A stretch of DNA of 18,875 bases from Ettlia oleoabundans (lineage: Eukaryota; Chlorophyta; Chlorophyceae; Chlamydomonadales), in assembly GCA_019693395.1 (NCBI GenBank), contig JAAMXP010000579.1, forward strand, positions 1 to 18,875. The letters are read 5' to 3'. Below, one piece after another: positions 9,503 to 18,581 of the stretch. Position numbers and translations under genes: made by a program. Numbering within the stretch: position 1 is the stretch's first letter; each line of letters begins with the position of its first letter. The notes under the pieces were generated by a model. The model was given only the letters and a program-made list of their open reading frames with translations. It did no database searches and was not told where the DNA came from.

Positions 9503-12010
9503 TCATGCAGGTGCAGACATTGCAGTAATTGAAACTGCTCCTGACGTTGTTGCAGTGCCTTCATCGGACCCAGCCCCGCTGGTAGGCGGCGACCGGCACA
9601 TGGGAGATGGCACAATTGTCGCCTCGTCCGGCAGCCCACAACCCTCCGCCTCCTCCCCATACTCGTATCCAAACAGCTCCCCGTCTCCTGCCAGCTGTGC
9701 ATGGTGTTGAACCGTAAACTCTAGCAGCTCCTGCAGGCAGGAAAGTTGCAAGGCCAGGATGAGCAGCAGTTCATGGGATCGTGCGCTTTCGAAGGGTTCA
9801 GGAGCAGGTGCAGGCTTACACTGCACATGCCTAGATGGCACGACAGTACCAACCACACCACACACTCTCAGGGTGGCTCAGGTGCCAATTCCTGCATATT
9901 GCTGCGCCAGCAGTGGTCGCCCATAAGCCACTGTCCTACCCAACCCACTCCACGACCTACCTGCAGCCCTGTGTTCTCCCTCAGCAGCCGGTCATTCTCC
10001 TGCACCAGCTTAGACTTTTCCAGAAGCAGCGCTTCCATCTGGAGTGCCACCTGCTGAACAGCTAGTGGGTCTGCAGCCCCAACAGCAGGGTCCAACCCTC
10101 CCTGAGACTTGAGCTCACAGTTCTCCTGAGCCAGGCGGCTAGCGGCGGTGCTGGCCTGCTGCAGCTCCTGCTGCAGCTTGTCGTACTGCAGCCTGCAGGA
10201 TCAGGAACACCAAGCAAAGGATAAGGCAGTTGCTTGCCAGGTTGTAACTTCACCTTCAGGCATGCAATACATTGTCTCAGGTGCCTCAGGTGCTTGTCTT
10301 TCCTCGGGTGTACATTTGTTAAAGCTACGGTCTGTTGCACCCCTAAGCTAGTAACGCCGCCACATGGCAACCTGATCTTGGGTTTTGCGCTCCATGCTGG
10401 GCAGCACTTCCACAAGCTGTACAATGCAACCTCCAAGAAATACACCAGCCATCGGCATTGTTCAAGCAAGCTTGCATACCTCAGCCGCTGGTACTCCTCC
10501 TGCTGGGCCCGTACACGCTGAAGCTCACTGGCAAGCTGCTGGGCACGGCGCCGCCACTCTGACACCTCCTGCTCAGAAGCGGCGTCCAGCTTTGACATGA
10601 AGGACGTGATGTGGGGCTGGCGGATGGCGCCGGTAGTAGAGACAGGGGCCCCAGCATTCCTGTCCACCTTTCCACCCCGCCATGCCACATTTTCCCATGG
10701 CTGGCTAGCCGGCTGCTGCTCGCCAGACTCTCTGGGCCCCCCCCCAGCGTTCTCTTTGTCACCATCAGCGCCAGACTCCTTCCGCCCACATTGGCCATCC
10801 CGGCCAGGGGGGGGCACACTTGCCTCACTTCCCGCCGCTGCACCACGTGGTGCAGCGGCTCCAAAGCCGCTAGCAGCACTTGCCAGGCCAGGTGGGCGCC
10901 TGACTGGTTTGCCTGGCCTGCCGGGTTGCAACGAGGTGCCCCAGTCCTCAAATGCATGCCCAATTACTGTGTCCAGTGTGATGGCAAACCCCTCCATTAA
11001 CTTGCCCACCCCACTGATGGCTTCCAACCCCTGTAGCAAAGCTCGGGCGCAGGGTGTGGCGTGAAGGCAGCTGAGCAAGACATAGGCACTTGAATGGTTA
11101 TCAACAGGTAGAAACCAGGCTTCTTGATATGTTTGACGGGTCATGATGATAGAGCATTGTTGGCTACTCGCACACCTTGTCCAAAAAGTTCTGCGAGTCA
11201 AAGGCCCCGGGCTTCCTGGAGGCGTCAGCGGCGCGTGTTGCTGCTGGCCCTGATGGCGAGGGTGACGGCGCCTTGTCAATGATGAAGCGGAGCGTCTTGT
11301 TCACGATTTGTGTGGCCGCCGACTCCACAGGCTGGCCCAGCGAGGAAAGGCTGACTCCCTGCAGGCGGGGCTGCGTGCCCCCTGCAGGCGGACAGGTTTG
11401 AACAGCGCACATTTGATGCTTGAGGGCATTAGTACAATCTCCACCAAGCTGCCCTTGGAATATTGAAGTGTTTGGTGGTAGTGGGCATAGTGCAGAGTAG
11501 AAGAACAAGAACCGGCCCACCAACTTCCTGAGTTTGGTCAGACCTCACCTTGACTGGTGGTGCTGTTTGTGAGCCGCTCCTCTAACCACCTATCAGCACT
11601 GTGGCTGGCCTTCAGCTGCCGGCTGAACTCGGCGAGCCCGTCGGCTGCTGCTGCTGCAGGTGTGGGGCTGGCAATGTTGGTGCGGCCAATGAGCGGGGAC
11701 TGGTTCTGCGGCGTTGCTTGTGCCGACGTCGGCTCAGAACTGCTGCTGACGGGGGAGCCTGTACGTATCAATGATAATACAACACAATGCTCAAGGGACG
11801 GAGGTACGGGAAGCAATGCGCATGCATCTCCACAGCAACAGACAACGGCTTTGCGGGAGGCCGACAACACCGTCAATGCCCCTTGCATCCAGCACCTGCA
11901 TCACCCGCTGCACCCAACGGGCTCTGTAACTTCACCGCGCCCAGAAGCCGGGTTGAGCAGCCGCTGGACCGGCGCCGCGAGGTGACAGAGGTGCGCCTGG
12001 TCGCAGACAT
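9503..12010 (-). CDS. Unrecognised coiled-coil protein, 510 residues (6 exons, complete model)
   Basis: The family is not recognised. Exons on the - strand: 12010-11905, 11758-11549, 11381-11176, 11030-10480, 10192-9961, 9730-9503; every junction keeps phase and the total is 511 codons with TGA. The ATG follows an in-frame TGA at 12058-12056. Residues 1-105 are basic and Ser/Thr/Pro-rich (starts MSATRRTSVTSRRRSS), likely disordered and phosphorylatable. Residues about 106-215 include helical pieces (IVNKTLRFIID; LEAISGVGKLMEGFAITLD). About 215-310 is Gly/Ala/Pro-rich linker. From about 318 to 445 a coiled coil runs through exons 4-6, with heptad leucines in LVQENDRLLRENTGLQELLE. The C-terminal 60 residues are acidic and Ser/Thr-rich. 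No enzyme motif or membrane segment is seen. Composition suggests a cytoskeletal, centrosomal or scaffold role, but this is a guess. Confidence 0.75.
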
Positions 12011-12605
12011 CAACGCCTCCCTCTCCCTGACCGGACTACGCAGTGACCAACAAAATCACGCAGTTGAGGGTTGGTAAAAACTATTCGAAAGCCCAAACAA
12101 GCGGCAGCTGAGCTCGGCTGCTGTGAATGCATTCGAGGGCCGCAGCACGCATTTCAGACGCCGCGCGAACTTGCTGTTGATCCCACTGACCTCCCAGAGC
12201 AGACTTCAACCGTTGGACAGCTGCAACTGCAGTTGAAGGATCCTTCGACTGGCAAGGAAGCGGCTGAAACAGTGGTAGCGAGTGTGCTGGTGGAAGGCCT
12301 TTGTAACAGCCGGCACCCTGATCCGAGGGGCAAGTGAAGAAGGTGAAATTCGACACGCTGCACTCTGATACTGGGGCACGCAGGTAAGAACTTCAAGCAG
12401 CAGTCTGCCCTGCTAACATCCGCCGTTGCCGCCACTGTTACTGGCTGTGAACGCCTGTGTTCGTCTGCCTTCTACCTTACTTGTCTTTCCTCTCCCCGCA
12501 TGCTGGTAATCCTTCTTGCAGTGGCACTGTCGCTTTCACCCCCACCTCAACTGGCGCGATTGCGTAAAATGTATACATCCGCGCCCCGCAAGGTTAGGTT
12601 GCACA
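12011..12605. other. Divergent promoter region with a likely 5'UTR intron
   Basis: The region separates the start codons of two divergent genes. On the + strand a strong donor CAG/GTAAGAA at 12384 and a pyrimidine-rich tract ending TTCTTGCAG at 12521 define a probable 138-base 5'UTR intron of the downstream gene. In that spliced frame TGA at 12366 closes the leader, so the ATG at 12606 remains the start. Open frames on both strands between 12071 and 12356 lack ATG starts, splice partners or domain resemblance and are not called. Confidence 0.5.
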
Positions 12606-12715
12606 ATGAGCAATCCGTCCACTGTAGCACCCAGCAACTTGTGGTGCAAACACTCCCAGCTGCTGCCAATGCAGGCACGGGTCTACGACCGACTGGAGGG
12701 CCAGGAGCGGGTTGA
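12569..12715 (+). other. Upstream ORF overlapping the start of the 547-residue protein gene
   Basis: An ATG at 12569, inside the predicted 5'UTR after the leader intron, opens a frame of about 48 codons. It passes the main ATG at 12606 in another frame and ends at 12715. It would reduce initiation at 12606 unless scanning ribosomes skip it. Its context (AAAATGT) is less favourable than that of the main ATG (ACAATGA). Confidence 0.4.
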
Positions 12716-15594
12716 GGCGTGCCGCCGCCGCTTTGCTGAGGTGGATGCGGGTGCAGAGGCTCTGCGCCCAGGCGCTATGGTGGCCCTCAACGTCGACTGT
12801 GACGAGCTGCTGGCGGCACGGCGCAGGGGCAGCAGCGGTGAGCAGTGGAGCCTGGCCACCGTTTCTACTGACTGGAGCTCCAGAGGCAAGCAGGCGGGCT
12901 GGCAGGGTGGGATGCCCAGGGCAGACGGGCGGCATGCATTCCCCATCCCGTATTCTGAGGAAGAGGCTTGCTTGCTTCCAGTCGCCCTGCCTTCCCATCT
13001 CCCTTACTTTGCCCCGTGCAGGTTGCTCTGGCTGGCACACCCATGCGGGTGACTATGCTGTGGAGTCGCTTGAGCCAGACTGCCTGTTCCGCGTGCTGAG
13101 GGATGGGCCCCGCATAGCACTGGCCAGCGTGGCAGCCAATGGCCAACTGCTGTGCGCAAGTGGCAGCGGTGACCAGCTGGGGCTGGCGGCCTGTGGCAGC
13201 GGCGGCTGGAGCGCGGCTGGCGCTTGCTGGGAGCAGCAGGGTGGCTTGATCTGCAACAGCAGGTGGCCCAACAAGGCAAGCAGGGGCCGCTACTGGGTGC
13301 CCTCATTCCTAGTGCTGGGCATGCACCCCCAATCCCCTGCCTGCTTGTTTGCCATCCAAGTATCGGTGGCCAGCTGTCCCCTACAATCGTTTTGCGTCTT
13401 GCAGCAGTGCATGGTTCACATTCAAATACACTCCAAGCCGGGGCCCACAATGCTGCTCACGCTCACCGTTTGCAGTCTGTTGCTGCCCGCGGTCCCCCGT
13501 TGCTGCCCACTGTCCACGAGCTACTGCATCCAACCTTGCTCTGGCATTGCTTCAGGTGCTCGCTGTGCGCTTGCTGCACATCACCTGCCTGCCCACCACC
13601 CAGCTGCAGCGAGTGGAGGAGGTGAGGCCTGATCTGATGCCCCTTGTGGTGGATGAGTAACACACTTGTTGTAATTAGAAAAAGCTGGGCGCTTGCCTGT
13701 CTGCTGCATCCATTACCTGATGCTAAAGCTGCCTGCTGGCCCCCAACACTGTCTCACATGGGGCTGCACCTCACGTGCCACCTCCCCACGCAGTTCTATG
13801 GCGGCCTCATGCATGAAGTGCATGCTGAGGTGTGTCGCGCTTGCTGCGCCCCTGACAGTGTACACTCAAGTGCAGAGATTGTGCCCAACTTGGGGCTAGC
13901 TTTATGAAACAATTCTTGAACGGCAGCCTGCACCGCAAATGCTCGACGCCCGCTTTGTGCCTCACTTGTGCCGGTCCATGTGTTTCCCTGGTCTGGCTGC
14001 AGAAGGCGGCAGCGGAGAAGCGTGCGCGTGAGGTGGAGGAGCAGCGGGATGCGGAGGCAGCTGAGGCCATGCGCCTGCGACATGCACTGCAGGCGGCGCA
14101 TGCGGCTCTGGAGCAGCAGCGGCTCAGCCTCGAGGCTCAAGCACAGCCTGCCACAGCAATTCCCCTGCTGCCGGCGGTATGTGGGCCCACAGATGTCGGA
14201 GCTCAGCTGTGTGCACTTCAGCAGCAACTGGAGAGCCTGGCCGCAGAAGGAGGGCTGCCGCAGGTGCAGCAGGAGCGGGCACGCATGAGCATTTGCTTGC
14301 AAACAATAAAGGTGGGCTGGCCAGAGTGTGCACGCGCGCATGTGTGTGTGTGTGCATATGCGCGGCTGCGGCATTGGGGTTGCGTGGTACATGGTGAGCA
14401 GCTAGTCAGCAGGCTGGAATGAACAACCGCCCGGCCCCACTCTCCTCCCTGGCAGCTGCTGGCGCCAACCAACACCTCCCTGCCACCGTCCAGTGTTCAC
14501 TGCTGCTGCTGCATCATTTATAATGCTTGTTCATAACTTCTGCAGGAGCTGACGGACCTGGTGCGGCAGAGTGCCAATGCCACCCCCAGCACCAGCAGCG
14601 CGGGGGGATCACCCAGCTCACAGCCTGAGCCCCAGATGCAGGCAGCCGAACTGTCGGATCTGAGCCTGGGGTACAGCCCAGGCAGCGAGGAGAGCGAGGA
14701 GGGGTCCCCCCACAGCCCCAGCCATGTGCCCCACCAAGAGGCCGCCGAGCGGGAAGTCAGGTTAGCGCCGCAGCCAGGTGGTTCTTGGGATCTCCTGCTT
14801 TGCCAAAGCCTTCGCCTGTGCGTGGGGCTGTTGAGCTGTGCATGCATACCTTACTGGTGGAACTCCAGCTGCAGGCAACATCCCTGCCAAATTGGTCAGC
14901 TTTCGCATTTGCACTCATAATGTCTCCAACTCTGTTGTGCATCACGAGCCTGCCAACTCAACCTCCTTGCTTCATGACCAGACCTCAGTTCATGGTCTTG
15001 TCCCTCCAACCCCACCCATCCTCCCCACACCACATTACAACAAAAACTCAGCTCCCCACCCCGCCCTCCAGGCTGCGAGACTACCTGGGGGAGCGCCCCG
15101 AGCAGGCCGACCCACTGGATCGAGTGCTGCAGCCGCCAATGGTGGGGGTGGGGGCACACACGTTGGATGAGCCCTCCCGCCGCGTGCTGCAGGCGCTGAC
15201 CTTGGCCGGTAACGACAGGGTAGACGGCACCAGCACAGGTGATGGCAGTGACAATGGCAGTGCCAGTGCCACCCAAGGCAAGGGCGGCTCCGCCCCCCCC
15301 ACAGGCCGCAAGCGCCTGCCTCGCAACCCGCTGCTGGCCTCTCTGTCGCTGGCGGTGTCGCAGCTGGCGGCAGGCAGCCCGCGCCAAGCCGATGGCATGG
15401 CCCAATTCATTGCCACACCCTCCACCCTGCACCCAGCTGCACACGCACCCGCGCCCAACCTGCGTGCATCGCACCCGCCACCCCAGCCCAAGCGCACCTC
15501 ACCGCTGCGCGCCTCTCAGCCCAGCAAGGTGCGTGGTCGCTCAAGCTTCCTCAAGCGCCCACCAGCGGCCATTGAGGACCTGTACCGCTGCTGA
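12606..15594 (+). CDS. Unrecognised protein with beta-rich N-terminal half and coiled coil, 547 residues (7 exons)
   Basis: The family is not recognised. Exons 12606-12837, 13022-13296, 13556-13621, 13794-13817, 14003-14311, 14546-14760 and 15072-15594 join in phase and end in TGA. Residues about 55-185 read as beta strands with Gly turns (MVALNVDCDELL; CLFRVLRDGPRIALAS; NGQLLCASGSG) and include several cysteines. This faintly recalls beta-trefoil (fascin- or ricin-like) repeats, but no diagnostic motif is seen. Residues 200-300 are a charged Ala/Glu/Arg/Gln-rich coiled coil (starts KAAAEKRAREVEEQRDAEAA). Residues 303-374 are Ser/Pro/acidic, likely disordered. The rest is Ser/Pro/basic (ending FLKRPPAAIEDLYRC). 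The donor of exon 2 (GTGCCC at 13297) is weak and the 13297-13555 region may hold another exon. Exon 4 is only 24 bases. Confidence 0.72.
14326..14364. repeat. 39-base perfect alternating purine-pyrimidine tract
   Basis: Every base from 14326 to 14364 alternates purine and pyrimidine, mixing GT, GC, AC and AT steps. It sits in the intron between exons ending at 14311 and starting at 14546 of the 547-residue protein gene. Such tracts can adopt left-handed Z-DNA under negative supercoiling. Confidence 0.85.
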
Positions 15595-16226
15595 CCAGGT
15601 GGTGTGCTGCGCATCTGGTACCACTTGCCGCCTGCCCACCTATCTCCCCGCCGGCAGGCCATCCATTTCAGAGCAGAAACTTAGGGATGCTTTGCAACAA
15701 TCTCCTCTCTCAATCTTCTTTTGGGCTTCCTCGGCACGACTCATCTGTCGTCATACACGTGCATGTGCATGTGTGCGGTGGGAGGAGCCGGGTGCTGCGC
15801 GCACATAACGTAATGGTGGCTGCACCTGGTACTGCGTATTTGGTAAGAACTGTGGTTTACTACTTGACTGCTGCTAGTGCAATGTGAGGAGATGCTGCAA
15901 TGTGCCAGTAGCAGATGTAACTTCACCCTTTTTGAGCGCTGTGCAATAGCAAGAACAGCAATGGACTGTGGGCGCTTGGCAGCTGGGTGCCGTGTCAGCT
16001 GAAAGGTTGCAATATTGTACGATTGGGCAACACAAAGTAAGCAGCAACATAAAAGGAAACTGAGAGATCACGCAGAAAGCAGCAGAAGTTTTGCCACTGA
16101 ACGGCATCAACAGAAACCAGGGCAGCAGGTGGGCACGCGGTGGCATGGTGTGTTGGTATGTGTATCATATGGTACATGCATGTGTGCAGGGATCATGCAC
16201 AGACAGGGACAGGCGGTGCCACCCAG
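15595..16226. other. Convergent 3' region between the 547-residue protein gene and TOR
   Basis: It contains the + strand 3'UTR, with TGTAA at 15916-15920, and presumably the - strand TOR 3'UTR. I searched for TTACA (TGTAA on the - strand) below the TOR stop and saw none down to 15595, so TOR may use a variant signal or one further on. The interval is somewhat A/T-richer than the genes and has no convincing coding frame. Confidence 0.6.
15916..15920 (+). terminator. TGTAA polyadenylation signal of the 547-residue protein gene
   Basis: A perfect TGTAA, 321 bases after the TGA stop and followed by a pyrimidine/T-rich stretch. Confidence 0.6.
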
Positions 16227-18581
16227 CTACCAGAACGGACACCAACCTGCAGGGAGGACAGGCAGGCAGCGGCAGTCAAACGATTTCAAGTCCACTCCGG
16301 GCGTTGCAGCATGCAGCAAAGCATCACAGTGGTTGTGGGGCGTCGGCGCCAGCCTTGCAGCACAGTCCCCACCTATTGCTCCGCTGTTCCCACCAGGGCC
16401 AGCCCCTCCCCGCGGCCCCCTCCCACCAACCCCACCACACACACACACACACACACGCGCGTGTGTAATCATCCAGCTCCTGGGTTGCCCCACACTAGGG
16501 CTGCGATGGCTTACCTATGTACGACTGACAGAGCGCTTCATTTGAGGTTGCCAGCGCTATGAGGCGCTGCACCTGCTGCGCCACGCTGTCGGGGTCAGCG
16601 GGCGCCGCCATGCCCTCCGCCACAGCATCCCGCCCAGTCAGCTTGTCAGACATGCGCTTCATCACCGCCACCGCACGCTCGTTCAGCACCTCGGTGGCGT
16701 CACCCAGGCCGCCATAGGCAGCCAGAACCTGCTCACGAGTCAGGTTGCTGCGAGGTGGCGAGGTGGGGCCGGTGCGCAAGTCGGCCCGAACACCGCCTTG
16801 CGCAGCCGCTGCCGCCGCCCCCACTGCATCCTTGCCCTCGCCGGCTGAGGCGGCAGAGGCCACCCCCTGCGCACCGCTAGGTCCCTCTGCTGCTGGTGGC
16901 TGCGCCTGCGGTGGCTGCTGGTGTGCCTGTTGCTGTGACGTGCTGGTGGTTGTGGCTGCGGCTGTGTCTGGCAGGTCGTTGCCTGTGTTGAGCAGCCTCC
17001 AGTTGATGAGCGGGTCGTGCACAAATGCCTCCAGCATCGCCATCACACTGTCCTTGTTGCTGCGCAGCACACGCATAACCTCGTTGCATGTCGCCCTGCA
17101 CAGTGTCAGGCACACACGGTGCACAGCCGATCGAGACAGGGAAGTAAAGCCATGTTGGCGCCAGTGCTTGAGAAGGTGGCAGTGGGTGGCGGGTTTCTGG
17201 CAGAAGAGTAGCGACTGAAGCGCGGCGGAGCAGGCCAGGCGGTGGGGTGGGATGCACCCAGGGTCCCACGCGCTCTGCACCCACCTCTCCCCTCCTGCAA
17301 CGAGCAACTTGAATGCACACCAGCCCAACTATGGGGGCAACACCTGCAAGCAATCCCCCGCACCACCACCCATCACCGCTCCCACCTGAAGTTCCCCTCA
17401 ATGCCCGCCACCTCCATTGCCTTCACCATCATGCGTGTGAGGCGGAAGGGAACCTTCTCGGGGAACTTATCGCGGTTCATGCTCGCCTCAAAGCAGTCGC
17501 CAAAGTCAATGTGCAGCAGCTTGCCTGTATGCAGGGGCAGGATGAGACGAAACGAGAGGGGGGGGGTGGGAGCAAGTAAGGGCTACCAGGCGGGGTGGGG
17601 TATGTACTGAGTCTTCACCACAGCAGCATTGCTGGGCGCACAAGGCACAGCAGCTTGTGTCCAGCCAGCACAGCCCTGAAAGCCAGCCTGCCACACCCCC
17701 ACCCACACCTACAGCCACATCAGGGAACCAGTCACCCCCATCAGCAGCTGCTTAACCTGCCAGCCATCCCGCCACCCCTCCACCCACGACAAGCAGTTCC
17801 CCTTCCCTCCACCCCCCTGCCTGCTCACCCGAATATCTGTCCAGCATCAGGTTTGATGGGTGCCTGTCCCCCAGCCCAAGTATGTACCCAACCATGCTCA
17901 TCACCGCGGTGCTGCGTGTGTAGTTGGTGCGACGCTCAAGCCACACCTCGCTGTTACGGCTCTTCAGCCACAACACCTTGTGCAGGTCCTCGCCTGGGGG
18001 AGTGGGTGGGGGGGTGGGGGGGGACGGCGCGTGCATGTGTGTGCCCGCGTGCGTGGTTGTGTCCAATGGAGGCGTGGAAGGCAGAAGCAGGGACAGGGCA
18101 AGGTGATGGATGGGAGGTGAAGTAAATGCTGTTCAAGCGGAGGAGCAGTGCGGACCCCGGGGGGTATGCATGCGTGGGGTATGCATCGCAGGGGTGTTGC
18201 GTAACAGCGCTGCGGGGCTGGGCAGAGGGTCAGGCTGCGGGAGCCATCGCAACGCCACACGTGCAAGGAATGAGTGGCAAGCATGTGGAAGCCTTGCGGA
18301 GGGCGCTGTCACACACAGCAAGCTGCTGGCTTACTACCACCACCAGCAGACCCAAATCCCATTCAACCTCGCCCGCACCACCACCCACCACCCGACCACC
18401 TTCCTCACCGCTCGTTGAGTCCATTGCGTGCTCAAACACCTCCACCTTCTGTATGACTGTGAGGTGGTCGTAGTCGGGCGCCATGCCCAGCATCAGGCGG
18501 TGCTCCACGTTAAGAGGGATCTTGCGCGCATCGCGGTACTCACGGATCAAGGCGTGCAGCGTGTCGGTGTTGGGCACCCAC
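16227..18581 (-). CDS. TOR: TOR (target of rapamycin) kinase, C-terminal 358 residues with FATC (5' partial)
   Basis: Ser/Thr kinase of the PIKK family, catalytic core of TOR complexes that couple nutrient and energy status to growth and autophagy. Exons on the - strand: 18581-18409, 17993-17829, 17524-17386, 17095-16515 and 16246-16227, all in phase, ending in TAG. Fragment residues 1-58 carry the [20 protein letters not shown] segment typical of TOR. The catalytic loop [12 protein letters not shown] (97-108) holds D100, H102 and N105, and HIDFGDCFE at 117-125 is the metal-binding DFG motif. The kinase core ends near [11 protein letters not shown] (184-194). A roughly 125-residue low-complexity linker rich in Gln, Ala, Pro and Thr follows. 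The FATC domain (about 321-358) ends CQSYIGWCPFW, the near-invariant TOR C-terminus. The final six residues come from a 20-base exon. The N-terminal HEAT, FAT and FRB regions lie right of the window. Confidence 0.96.
16436..16466. repeat. AC microsatellite ending in a 16-base perfect palindrome
   Basis: An AC dinucleotide run turns into ACACACGCGCGTGTGT (16451-16466), which equals its own reverse complement; the whole tract alternates purine and pyrimidine. It lies in the last TOR intron (16247-16514), upstream (in + coordinates) of the donor at 16514. Confidence 0.9.
17996..18023 (+). repeat. G-rich tract with quadruplex potential
   Basis: Four or more runs of at least three G (GGGGG, GGG, GGGGGGG, GGGGGGGG) with one- to three-base loops on the + strand. 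It is in a TOR intron (17994-18408) next to the acceptor, so the TOR transcript carries the C-rich complement, which may serve as a polypyrimidine tract. Confidence 0.7.
18161..18186. repeat. Short tandem duplication, 11-base unit
   Basis: GGGGTATGCAT occurs at 18161-18171 and again at 18176-18186, a 15-base period. It is inside the TOR intron 17994-18408 and probably a chance or slippage duplication. Confidence 0.75.

Noticed and set aside
9816..9820. TGTAA on the - strand in the last intron of the coiled-coil gene, as another premature polyadenylation site
   Set aside because: It is 48 bases beyond the read-through stop at 9868 and TGTAA is expected by chance at about this density; weaker case than the site at 13670.
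11905..12077. + strand frame reading QPLDRRREVTEVRLVADI across the first exon of the - strand coiled-coil gene
   Set aside because: It looks protein-like, but lacks a partner exon, and the - strand reading joins in phase to the downstream exons.
12071..12356. Open frames on both strands in the divergent region, including a helix-like - strand frame
   Set aside because: The - strand frame begins at GTG, has no consistent splice path to the ATG at 12010, and is separated from it by an in-frame stop. The + strand frame shows no family resemblance and overlaps probable promoter and 5'UTR.
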